DNA of 64,000 nt from Ianthella basta (lineage: Eukaryota; Porifera; Demospongiae; Verongiida; Ianthellidae): NCBI GenBank assembly GCA_964019415.1, contig OZ025869.1:5280882-5344881 (forward strand). Direction: 5' to 3'. Every line of letters starts with the position of its first letter. Within the stretch, counting starts at the first letter, position 1. The notes beneath the pieces were generated by a model that had not been told where the DNA came from, did not search any database, and worked only from the letters and a program-made list of their open reading frames with translations. Positions 1 to 10,700 of this stretch are shown one piece after another. Made by a program: the position numbers and the translations under genes.

Positions 1-2
1 GC

Positions 3-122
3 AAGAAACCATATGAGAGTGCAGTAAGTCTGAGTATGGCAGAGCTGGCAAAGCTCATAATGAGGCCTTATACTTTATCTGATGAGCAACTAGCATGCTA
101 CACACTACTTGTGGCACTTCTG
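3..122 (+). CDS. Partial candidate exon at the window edge
   Basis: A 40-codon open stretch runs from the window start to a good donor (CTG followed by GTAAGT). The peptide is helical and hydrophobic (KKPYESAVSLSMAELAKLIM..., ending ...YTLLVALL). It looks like a real internal exon on the plus strand ending in phase 0. I do not recognise the family and could not link it convincingly to a downstream exon. It lies outside the duplicated segment, so no second copy is available to test it. Confidence 0.35.
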
Positions 123-980
123 GTAAGTTGCATGAATGCACACAGAGTATAATTTATTATTATTATTATGATACATAATTATATTATACTAGCAGGGCGC
201 CCGCCTTTGGGGGTATTCTGCTACGGCGAGTCGACCCCAGCCAGTTTTGACATATGTCAGCTAGCTGGTAGCAACGGAAGCTAGCTGCTATAATGACGGC
301 TGAGTTTAAATCCGATTGTTGGATGACAGCCATCAAACCGTCTGACAACTAGAAATCATGAAACCAATAATTAACAAGTGTATAAACATTTCTTTAGAAT
401 TAAAAGGGATTTAGGAATGGCCAGCAGAAAAAGCATAGAAACAAGCAACAGTAACTCAACACCATGATGAACCACATTGCCTTGAAGTTTGCTATGCATT
501 CCTAATTTCCTTGTAGCTAGCTACATGGGACTAGTTAGCTAAACATTTGGGTCCATGTAGCTGTATGAAAGTGGGTCCAAGTCTAGACTATGCTAATCCA
601 TGATGTGAGATGCATGAAGATGCGGAGGGGGGGTGGGGTGGAAAATGATTACTGTGAAAGCTCTAATTTTTTGCTGGACTTCATTTTTGCAAAATAAAGT
701 CACTATTTTCTCTAGCTAATATACCGGCTACACACACACACAAACTAAGCTTGTGAAGGTTCAATATAATTATAGCTATTGCAACTATATAGCTATAGCT
801 AATTGTGGAAGAATGTCTATAGCTAGTAGAAGTATATTATAATGATTGATTTAAATGTCAGTGTTTAAAGTGAAAACAAACTGATATCTGATGTAATGCA
901 AACAGCATTATAGCTAATAATTATTAGTTATACACTGAAACTCAAATCAGAGCAGGCTGAAGCCCCAAAGCCCCATAGTT
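123..980. other. Intergenic or intronic stretch with repeat debris
   Basis: AT-rich sequence with GCTAGCTA-type simple motifs. It holds one arm of the foldback repeat family (about 395-545). Around 190-240 is a GC-rich motif, ctagcagg..gcccgcctt..cgagtcgac, that recurs near 28.73 kb. No gene is seen. Confidence 0.5.
395..545 (+). repeat. Foldback repeat family, single-arm copy
   Basis: The segment around GGATTTAGGAATGGCCAGCA, then AAGCATAGAAACAAGCAACA, then CACCATGATGAACCACATTG is shared with copies near 19.6, 23.4 and 33.6 kb. In the fuller copies the same sequence is followed by its own reverse complement, giving a hairpin. Only the first arm is kept here. Confidence 0.7.
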
Positions 981-1251
981 TCTACACCCTTGGCATGCAA
1001 ATGGTGTTGTCTTCATTAGATAGTATGGTGATGTTCATTGGAAGGCTGTTTCCATGGCCAGATAAGTTTTGTGTCATGTTGGTGTCAAAGGTGAGGCAGT
1101 CACTGCTGGCAATGATGGCAGATACAGTCTGTCTGATGCTGTGGGGATGTGCCTCCCACAGTAGCTTCCCGCCCCCTTTACCAGTGAGCTCCAATCAGTA
1201 TTTAAAGTGTTCAGTTTCCCCTGGTGAACCAATCATCATGACAACTGCTAG

Positions 1252-1340
1252 GAATTGGTGGTGGTGACCGTATTTTCATTTTTCAAGCACTAACAGAAAG
1301 TGTTGGCCGAAGTAGAACTGTAGTACCACCCAGTCTGCAG
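1252..1340 (+). CDS. Weak candidate exon
   Basis: A CTAG acceptor and a CAG/GTAGGG donor bracket 29 codons reading IGGGDRIFIFQALTESVGRS and then RTVVPPSLQ. The composition is protein-like, but there is no recognisable domain. The minus strand over 982-1194 is also open, so the assignment is uncertain. The upstream exon at 3-122 ends in phase 0 and does not join this one directly. Confidence 0.2.
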
Positions 1341-2409
1341 GTAGGGTGATCTATTTAGACTAATGCAGTTCTGTCCTTTAATTTACTAGGTGTAAATTTG
1401 CTTGCAAGCATGGAGGATGAGTGCTATACAAGGTTATTGTATGACTTGTATGTATTTGCCACCATCTCATTCACAGAGACTCATTGATGCCATCGTGCTC
1501 TTGGGGACTGAGGCCTTACACACCACCCAGTGGACCATTAGCAGCCTAATATAATGAATGATACATGGGTAATAGAACTTTTGAATAACACATGTAGCAG
1601 ACAAATGAGAAACAGGAAATTTCAGCCACAAAGGCCTGCAATATATCCTGTATCTCATTTGTCTGCTCTGCTCTGCTCCTTGCTTGGATGTTCTTTCTTG
1701 TCAGTTTGCTTTAAACATGTATACTTTTACTTACATAAACATCTACATAACATTACATGCATAATGTGTGAGTAGACTTAAAAGATATAATACATAACAA
1801 GTATGGGTACGTAACTAAAGTATATACATATGTGTTTGAATATACAAAAATATAGACATAACATAACTACATATAGGGCAGCAACATGCATTAGGAGCAC
1901 TGTAGGAGTGGGTGGCATTGCTGAGTTCACGGTAGCTTGTGGAATTAGATGCAGAACATGATTCATGCGCACACATAATTGGGAGTTGCATACAGTTCAT
2001 GTGTAAATTTCTATGAAAACAAGGAATGCACATGAACTGCTTTGGACTGGCCAGCCAGCGTAAATGTGAAGATGTTAAGTTATGATCCATTCAAACACTG
2101 TCTGCACTCCCTCCTCTTCACAGGCAACACACGCACACACTCACCAGCAGAACAGCAGTACCCAAAATATGAACGAAATAATGCAAGCTTTGTCATCATA
2201 GCACATAGTTAGCTACCTGTAGGCAGTGAAAGACTTGCGTGCCGCATTATAGTCATCCACATGCACTTAACACCTTTCGCTGCTAGTAATGTAGACAAGC
2301 TTTAATAAAGGTCACTACCCTCGTGGTGACACCATGATTGCTAGAGCACTTTAGGGTTTTGGCTTATTAAAATGTTCCAAACCCAGTGTCAACTACAAGC
2401 ATTCACAAT

Positions 2410-3375
2410 TGGGACTGGTGGGGGGATGGATGGAGGACAAGCGGGGGGAGGAGGGCAGGTGGGAAGACAGGTTGGGGACATAGGTGGAACAAATGGGGGA
2501 AACGGGGGGGGGGGGGGGGATAGAATGGGGGGACAGAAGGGACAGATGGGGGATGGTTGGGGAACAGGTGGGGGGACGGATGGGACAAGTTGGGATAGGA
2601 GGGTGTAGTGTATTTGTGTATGCTGTGTGTATGCTGTGCATGACCCTTACCTTATCATTCTACCTTTTTATCCTGAGTTTTGTAAGTTCTGTGCTGCATG
2701 CTGAATAATTGGTTGGTTCTCATTGTTGCCTGAATGCGGGAGTGATCAATCCATGACTGTAGTAGAGAGCTAAAACACTACAGAGGGCAGGTGTGGGGAC
2801 GGGTTGGGGGACATAGGGAGCACAAATGGGGGACATGTGGGTGGAATAGTAAGTGGGGACAGGTGGAGGTATGTGGTGGGACATGTGGGTGGAATAGTAA
2901 GTGGGGACAGGTGGAGGTATGTGGTGGGACATGTGGGTGGAACAGTAAGTGGGGACAGGTGGAGGTATGTGGTGGGACATATGTGTGGAATGGATGGGGC
3001 AACAGCAGGGGCAACAGCAGGGGCAACAGCAGGGACAGGTGGGGGACGGTGGGGTACAGGTGGGGGACAAGGGAAAGGTGGGAGAGAGGTATGGGTCACA
3101 AATGGGGAACAGGTGGGGGATGTTGGGGGACAAGTGGAGGACGTGGGAGGACAAGTGGAGGATGAGTGGGGGATAGGTAGGACAGAAGGGACAATGGGGA
3201 CAGGTTGGAATGGGTGGGGTACAGGTTAGAGGGCAGGGGAACAGGTGAGTGGAATGGAATAGGGAGACAGAATAGACAGGTTTTAGGAGGGTGGGGGACA
3301 GAAGGGACAGGTTTGGGGAGGGTGAGGGACAAGGGGAAAGGTAGGGGGATGAGTGGAGGGGCAGGAGACAGGTGG
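2410..3375. repeat. G-rich minisatellite, copy A block I
   Basis: Degenerate tandem repeats built on GGGGACAGGTGG and GGGGGACA words, almost without C on the plus strand. A 48-bp unit (ggacatgtgggtggaatagt...) is repeated three times at 2821-2985. Long open frames on both strands (proline/serine/histidine-rich or glycine/tryptophan-rich) follow from the repeat and are not genes. Many G-runs make quadruplex or R-loop structure plausible. Confidence 0.9.
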
Positions 3376-3924
3376 AGGACATGTTGGGGGATAGTACATG
3401 TGGGACATGTCCACTGTGTTTACAAATCTGTGAACCTTGCAATCTAGTCACATTTCTGGGGGTTACTATGGTTATGCAAGTCATTGTGTGTGATGTGTGC
3501 GTGACTCAAGACCCCAGTGTGTGTACGTCACTTGAAAAATCATCCGGCATGAAATCCACAAAAGCTTCAAAGGTATTTGGGCTAAAGTGATCAAAGAATT
3601 CACAATATGTAGTTACCAAAGAGCAGGAAGATCTAGATCTGGATTTCCTGGCTGCACTCAAGCAGTGTGAACTGATGATGTTGGCAGACATTGTGTAATC
3701 ATAGTGCCTAAGTAGCAATGTCATGAGAACGTCGTAATATGCCTGGCTGGAAACATAAAATGGTGATACGCCAACAAATCAGCTTACTAGTCTTTGAGAG
3801 GATTTCTTTTGGCACTCAAGCCCGAAATGCTTAGTAAAGGGAATTCTCTAATGTTTCCACGAGGGATTAAGCTTCACATTTCTTTGCCAAGTTACAGGGC
3901 CCTGACAGTTATAACGTTCTTAGG

Positions 3925-4675
3925 GGGGAAATGGGGAAAGGTGGTTGGGACAGGTGGTTGGGACAGGTGGGGGGACAAGTAGGGAGATGGGTAGAGGGGC
4001 ATGAGAGACAGGTGGGGGATATCAGGGACAGGTGGAGGGACAGACGGGGGACAGGAGAACAGTTGGGGGGATAGGGAAAAGATGCTGTAAACAAGTGGGG
4101 ACAGATAGGGGGAGAGGTGGGGGGACAGGAAGGACAGGTGGATGAATGGGTGAGGGGGGCAGGTAGGTGGGATGGATAGGGGGACAGAAGGAACAGAAAG
4201 AATAGAAGGAACAGAAAGAATAGAAGGGACAGGTGGGGGATGGGTGGAGGACCGTTGGGGAGACAAGGAATGATGGTTGGGACAAGTGGGGGGACACATA
4301 GGAGACAGCTGGGGGGACTGGTAGGACAGGAAGGACAGGTGGATGGATGGGTGGGATGAATAAGAGGGACAGAAGGGACAGAAGGGACAGGTGGGGGGAT
4401 GGGTGGGGGACAACCGGGGAGGGCGAGACAAGGAAAGTTGGTTTAGATAAATGGTGGACAGATAGGAGGGACATGAGGGGACACGGACAGGTGGATAGGT
4501 GAGGGGGGCAGGTAGGGGGATGGATAGGGGGACAGGAGGAACAGGTGGGTGGACAGATGGGTGTGACAGGTGGGGAATACATGGACAGGTGGGATGGGTG
4601 GGGAACAGGTAGGGGATAATGGGGACAGGTAGGGGGATGGGTGGGGTACAGGTGGGGGGCAGAGGGAAAGGTGGG
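3925..4675. repeat. G-rich minisatellite, copy A block II
   Basis: The same GGGGACAGGTGG-type repeat as block I, resuming after a 0.55-kb non-repetitive spacer (3390-3925) that is also conserved in copy B. Units vary by point changes and by the number of G residues in each run. The minus strand is pyrimidine-rich throughout. Confidence 0.9.
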
Positions 4676-4863
4676 GAACAATATCTCTAGCTATACCCGA
4701 ATGATTTACTGTTTATCTTCATGCACACAATAGGACATTCCAGTAACAGACAAATGCCTCCGACTGTGTCCCCTTCATTCTGGAAGCATACAGAGTATAC
4801 AGAGTATATCGATTTAGCATGCATGGGTTGCTGACTAAGCTTTGGCTGCTGCTTCCTGATTAC

Positions 4864-4890
4864 ACTGTGTGTGTGTGTGTGTGTGTACAT

Positions 4891-4936
<46 letters not shown>

Positions 4937-4960
4937 ATGCATGTGTATGTGTGTGTGTGA
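4864..4960. repeat. (TG)n microsatellite
   Basis: An interrupted TG dinucleotide tract. The equivalent tract in copy B is at 51185-51260, where it has mutated towards TGCG steps. Confidence 0.95.
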
Positions 4961-6040
4961 CATCATCCATCAAAAGGGCTACTGAGGACAATGGAGTTGT
5001 AGGAGGTAGTGAATTTTGCAAAAACTTTGTACCTGAATGACACCAAGCTTGCACTTGAAATACTGAGCAAATGGGTACAGTAATGGACTCGAACTTTGGA
5101 GACAATTGGAAGTTGATATGGACAACCCAACAGAGGTGTAAACTTTGGCCATTGAGCATGAATGGGGAGGAGCCTGACTGGCTGGTGGGTGGAGGAGGTA
5201 ATCATCATTCTCAATGGCCTCCCACTACCACATGGCAGCAGATGAGAGAGCAAAGTGCAAGCATACACACATACACCATACAAACATAACTATATGTACA
5301 TACCAAATGCACACACTATATTACACCCTTGACACTACCCAAACACACAGAGTCATTAACCGTTTTTAGTGCCATGTATCCCACAGCATGTAGGCAATCA
5401 CTATTACAATACCCATGTCCATTATTTTAGTACTGTTGCCTTAATAAGCATAATGCTTTGCCCGTGTGTCGGTGTGTGTGTGGTGCAGAATGCATGCGAG
5501 TGTGTGTACGTGATAAGCTTTAGTTGTCATGTCTTTTTATCCTTGTTAGTATGCATGTAGCATGTGTTTTGCTAGAAGGCCTATGGCATTCACTCGGGTA
5601 TGATATACGTATACCCATATCACTTAAACTTGGATCTGCGAGTTCAGGTCATAGCCCACTCACCGTCATATATACAGTGGAAGTTACAATATAAACCAAT
5701 ATAAACCAGCGGGGGAATGCGGCAGTGGCGCTCAGGACTGCTGAAAGAGACAGAGAATGGGACCTCTTCTGGGATTAACCTATTGCATGTGCATGTTCAA
5801 TGACTTGTCATTCTTGTATTTAAACAGTGTTTAATGCCCAATCTGCTTTGCCATTTACTTGATGTCACATTTGTTGTTATAATTATTTAACAATAAGATG
5901 AATGGGAAAAATATAAACCACTAATAATTTGATAAATTGATGATAAAATTGTAATGTATCCCACCCTATACAAAGTGGAGCAATGGCTGAGCTGCTGAGA
6001 TCGAGGTTGTTTACCTACTGGTAAACAATTACTTTCATAG

Positions 6041-6210
6041 GCCAAATGGCTTAGCTGCCATTGAAGTGGAACAATGTGATCCAGAATCTAGAGGATTGAG
6101 CTTGAATGACCTGGGCTCAGAACAACAAGCAGCTGCAATGTTACTATCACAAGTGACTACCGGATTGCATGACAAGCAGCGGAGTGGATTCAAGCTTGTC
6201 GGTGACAATA
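6041..6210 (+). CDS. Candidate exon upstream of a vWC-like exon
   Basis: A TTTCATAG acceptor opens 56 codons reading PNGLAAIEVEQCDPESRGLS and then LNDLGSEQQAAAMLLSQVTT, glutamine/alanine-rich and protein-like. If it is spliced at GACAATA/GTAATG, the single leftover A joins the next exon at 6307 in phase and gives ...KLVGDN-I-VCGYNG. Without that splice the frame closes at TAA 6225. It is on the plus strand, convergent with the channel gene whose stop is at 7571. The donor is weak. Confidence 0.35.
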
Positions 6211-6306
6211 GTAATGTGAATTCATAATATCATTGATATACTGTAAGTCTTGGTGTGTTGGTGATGTGTATGTAAATGTGCTATTATTGCTTGTTCCTCA
6301 CGTCAG

Positions 6307-6380
6307 TTGTTTGTGGTTACAATGGTACTACATATGAAGTAGGAGACTCCATCCCATCAAGTAACCCTTGTTTGGAGTGT
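6307..6380 (+). CDS. Candidate von Willebrand factor C-like exon (partial)
   Basis: After a CACGTCAG acceptor the frame reads VCGYNGTTYEVGDSIPSSNP and then CLEC. The spacing C-x2-NG-x2-Y-x2-GD-x6-PC-x2-C matches the first half of a von Willebrand C module, an extracellular cysteine-rich fold. The frame then hits TGA at 6381, so the module is cut short. Either a non-consensus donor ends the exon near 6377 or this is a decayed copy. The second half of the module was not located with confidence. The 6.5-7.05 kb stretch is open in places but not assignable. Confidence 0.35.
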
Positions 6381-7570
6381 TGAGTGCATGTTTATCTGCG
6401 TACAGTGCATCATGTGCTACTGCGTGTATGCAACACCAAGAGATTCAGTACAGATTGACCATATGGTTTAGATCTTAGGCTTGTATTCTATCTAAGTCCC
6501 ACGTTGGGGACAGATCTAGAGCAAAATGATCTGAATCAGTGTTTCATCTTTGGCATGCATGATGTCGCATAACGCTGGCTCTTCATACAAGTGTATGGCT
6601 GTAAGTATTGTTTCTCTATATCTTTGCAGCAAATGTGTTGGACTGCTGGGCATGGTTGCAATGTGAGTGAATATGGGGAGAGGACACAAACACCTTGTCT
6701 CCACATGCTGCCAAGACCTGCTCCTACCAAAGGTCTAATGACTGCTTGATGTGTCAGAGGCTTGCAGGTTTGTGGGAGTTGTCCCATCAGCCGTGATGAG
6801 GTGGTCGTACGCTCTTGTACACACACCACTGCTCAGCGTTAAGTGGCATGTTGTGTATGCTGGTAGCATTCAGTGCACTCCCCTTGTGCTGCATAAGTGG
6901 TTCCATGCCTGTTGTGTGTCACACCCTGCAACACCTCACTGTGCATCCCACTGCTGCCCCACCATCACTACCACCTGGTGCAGATACTCCAAGTTTAGCC
7001 TCATCGTCGCAGCCTGTCACAATCAAGACTGCAGGTACGGGAGCTGTGTAGTCTATTGGGCTGCTGAAACCTGCCATTAGGGCGCAAGTTGTCCTGGGTT
7101 TGGCTGCCAGCTGGTGCCAATTTTCCCTTTCTTTCCGACATTTCTGCCGAGTCGTGACTTTCATTAGACTCAATAGGAGCTACGTGGCTTCTGTTCACAG
7201 CTGCTGCATGCCATTACATCGTGTAGTATGCATGCAAGTGGATACGCTGATACCAGGCATTATATGCCATAGTCATCAAACCTCATGTTGTAAGCCATAA
7301 ACTAGGCATATAAGAGCATCTATGTATACAATGTGATAGCTACAATGCTAAGACGTTCAGTCTGCAAACTGCAGCTGCTGACTACAGAGCTACTCAATTA
7401 GCTAGTGCTGCACAGCTAGCCTATATAGTTCCTTAGCAATACTAGTTTCTACTCAATGCTATGTAGTATGTACTAGTACTAATGATGTAAACTAGTCTAT
7501 GCTACCGATCAAATATGGTTGCTTCTTACTACACTACTGCTCCAATCTGTTTACTTGACCCTTGAATACT

Positions 7571-7721
7571 TCACGGATGGGAATCTCTTGACTGTAACTT
7601 CAGCAGCAGATCCTTCACTTCTTTTAGCTGCTCAGCAAGTTCCTTGACTTCCTCCTTATTCGCAAGTTTACTGACGTCCTCCTTGTTTGCAAGTTTTTCA
7701 ACTTTCTCCTCTATCTTTCGC
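7571..7721 (-). CDS. Channel gene 1, terminal coiled-coil exon
   Basis: Acceptor TACCTCCAG opens RKIEEKVEKLANKEDVSKLA, then NKEEVKELAEQLKEVKDLLL, ending ...RDSHP and TGA at 7571-7573. It is a heptad-patterned coiled coil of about 45 residues that would suit subunit assembly, as in other TRP-type tails. It carries two imperfect copies of an 11-residue repeat (KLANKE(D/E)V). Copy B has the same exon with one repeat removed in frame. The first G completes the GA left by the exon at 7922-7978. Confidence 0.85.
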
Positions 7722-10700
7722 CTGGAGGTAATAGGCACAGAACAGTTTACTAAAAGGCACAATGTTCATACAATAGTCAATTATATGTAGTCTCAATTAT
7801 AATTCTCTATACTCCCCTTACTGTAATCGTGCAAGGACCTAATAGGCAAAACATATTTCACTGTGGTGATAGGCAGGATACATCGCAACACCTGCATTGT
7901 CTTGCTCATGCACTAACTCACTCTACTTTATCGATCTCTTCCATATCCACAGCAAAGTCAGCTTCTTCAAGGCCAGCTCTAAATGTCATTTGGGTGGAAA
8001 TGGTGTCACAGCAACAAGAGAAGGTATTCACAAGAATCATGTTTTACATAATACAATTGTAATACATACCATTGCAGTGCATGGTATATGTGCTTGCATC
8101 AAGTGCAGTCTGCAGACTATGCACTACAAGCTAGTTGATGCCTTGACTTCATTACCCAAATAACTATTATTTAGCGCTGATCATGTGACTTCCAGCCAAT
8201 GGGATCCTTCAGAATGGGTCACATGACAGAAGGTTAAACCACTTAATGTGCACTTCAGTTTCTTAGATGATTTTGGCATGAACGAACACCGCTTTTTAGC
8301 TACATCAATTCATTTGACTCGGTGCAGACAGAGTAACCCTCTATCAAATTGCTGAGCATGTCAGCGGCACTATTCAGAACGCTTACCGGCTTTTCAGCAC
8401 CGGTCCCAAAGCGAAGAATTCGACCACGTGGGGATGTACAAGAGGTAGTGTGTGATGGTGGCTTTCACAGTGTCCATAGTGGCTAAACTGCTGGCTGTGT
8501 GCTTGTTGCTACTCCAATAAATGGAGACATCGTCCACAAATTTGGCATACTGTTTGAAACGTTGGTCTTCACGGTTAAGAATGTCTTGGGAAAGCCACAA
8601 TGTCCAAAGCGAATGTCCAAAGTGTCCGCACTCACTTGGGCAATTAAATTAGGGAGCACTAGTCTCTCTGCCACTGGTCCAAGTGAAACTGGCTACGTAA
8701 TTATGAACATGTTCACTCAAATCCCATCAGTTAGAGGTCACGTGATCAGCACTAAAACGTTTAAACTGTGTTGCTAGGCATTTTGCTATTCAAACTGGTT
8801 GCATAATGCACTCGCCTTCAGCTCGTGCATTACGTAACCTTGACATTTATTGCATCATCTGTGAGCACTAAGATTAAACAGCTTAACACTCTACAAACCA
8901 TGGTCTAAATATTACTTAGTGCTGATCACGTGACTTCCAGCCAATGGGATCCTTCAGAATGGGTCACATGACAGAAGGTTAAATCACTTAATGTGCACAT
9001 TAGTGTGTATTAACTAGTTAATGCACAGTTTGAACTAGTTCTTTAATACTTGTTTCTTAGATACTTCTGGCATGAATGAACGCCGCATTTTAGTCTGCAT
9101 CAATTTGTTCCACTCTGCGCAGACAGAATAATGCTCTATCAAATTGCTGAGCAGGTCAGCGGCACTATTCAGAATGCTTATCGGCTTTCCAGCAACCGTC
9201 CCAAAGTGCAGAAGTCAACCACATGGGGATGGACAAAAGGTAGCGAGTGGCAGTGGCTTTCACGATGTCAATAGCGGCTAAATTGCTATGTGTGCACTGG
9301 TTGCTACTCCAATAAGTAGAGACATCGTCCAGAAATTTGGCATACTGGCTGAAATGCTCGTCTTGACGGTTAGGAATGTCTTGGTGGGACTGCAAACAAG
9401 TCTGGTGAATTCCAAAGTATCCACGCTCACTTGGGCAACGGGCCACTGTTGTAAGCAAACTTGCTGCATAACTAAGAACACGTTCAAATGCTCAAATCCC
9501 ATCGGTTGGAGGTCACGTAATCAGCACTAAAACCTTTAGACCACATTGGTAGGTGTTTCACTGTTCAAATTTAGCGCCCTTGGATGACCAATAAATGTCT
9601 CAGTTGCATAATGCACTTGCCTTCGGCTTGTGTATTATGTACCCTTGACATTTATTGCATCATCCACAAGTGCTAAGATTAAACAGCTTAACATTCTACC
9701 AACCATGGTCTAAATATTATATAAAGTACCGCAAAACACAATATATAAGAAATCTCTCCAAACACATTTTAATTGTTAACAAATTTTCTGTTCTTTAATA
9801 ATTGTCAAATAGTTCTAACATTTTGCCAGACAGGAAGTACATTCTGAAATTTTTGCCTCAGTAGCCAGCCTGTCATCACACCGCTTGTGAAACTGCCCTC
9901 AGGAGGTATCCAAGTACGTCATCTCTATCTCCTTGCAAATACAAGTGTGCCTGTGTGTTTATTGGCATGTTCAAGCCTCGGGTTGAGCTCCAACTATGTG
10001 AAAGCCAGTGTGGCTTCAGAAAGGGATGTGGATGTGCTGACCAGTTGTTCTCTCTTCGTGTCATGATGGAGAAACCCCGAGAGTACTGCAGCCCATTGTA
10101 CATGTGTTTCATTGACCTTAAGAAGGTGTATGACTCAGTGGACAGAACTGCACTGTGGAAGGTCCTCCAATGCATGTATGGTCTCCCACAGAAACTGATC
10201 TCCATCATCTGATCATTCCATGACAATTCGAGTGCAGCGGTATGAGCTTATGGGAAGGTGTCTGAGGAGTTTGTGGTGTCAACGGGTGTAAGACAAGGAT
10301 GTGTTCTGGCACCTACACTGTTCAATATGTACTTTGATGCAGTCATCCACATGGCACTGGAGGAGCACAGGAGTCAGGGTGGAGGAGTAGTGATGTTATA
10401 CTAACCTGAGGCAAAGCTTGTGGGCAATAGAGCGTTCAGCTGTGAGACACAACTGTCGGATCTGGAGTACGCAGATGACATGACCTTGGTGGATGCCTCA
10501 TGGGAGGACTTGAAAGACATGCTGCAATCACTGGATGAGAAGTGCCGGCAAATGGGCCTCACCATCAGTACAAAGAAGACCAAGACCATGGCTGTTCTAC
10601 CACCTGGGGACACCGGAGTAGAGCAGTACCCAGCGCCAGAGTCCATCACATTACATCCCAACTCAGACCCTATCGAGGTTGTGTCCAGCTTTGAGTACCT

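Noticed and set aside
2720..3484. 254-codon minus-strand open frame rich in Pro, Ser, His and Cys (and 363-, 297-, 224- and 219-codon frames in the equivalent repeats)
   Set aside because: These are readings of the C-rich strand of the GGGGACAGGTGG minisatellite. Several frames are open at once, and the sequence has repeat periodicity and no domain.
8394..9458. Similar minus-strand frames (QYAKF(V/L)DDVS.YWSSN...) in both tandem units and in copy B
   Set aside because: They lie in a channel intron, conflict with the exon phases found on each side, show frame damage between copies and match no family I know. Possibly an old element remnant.
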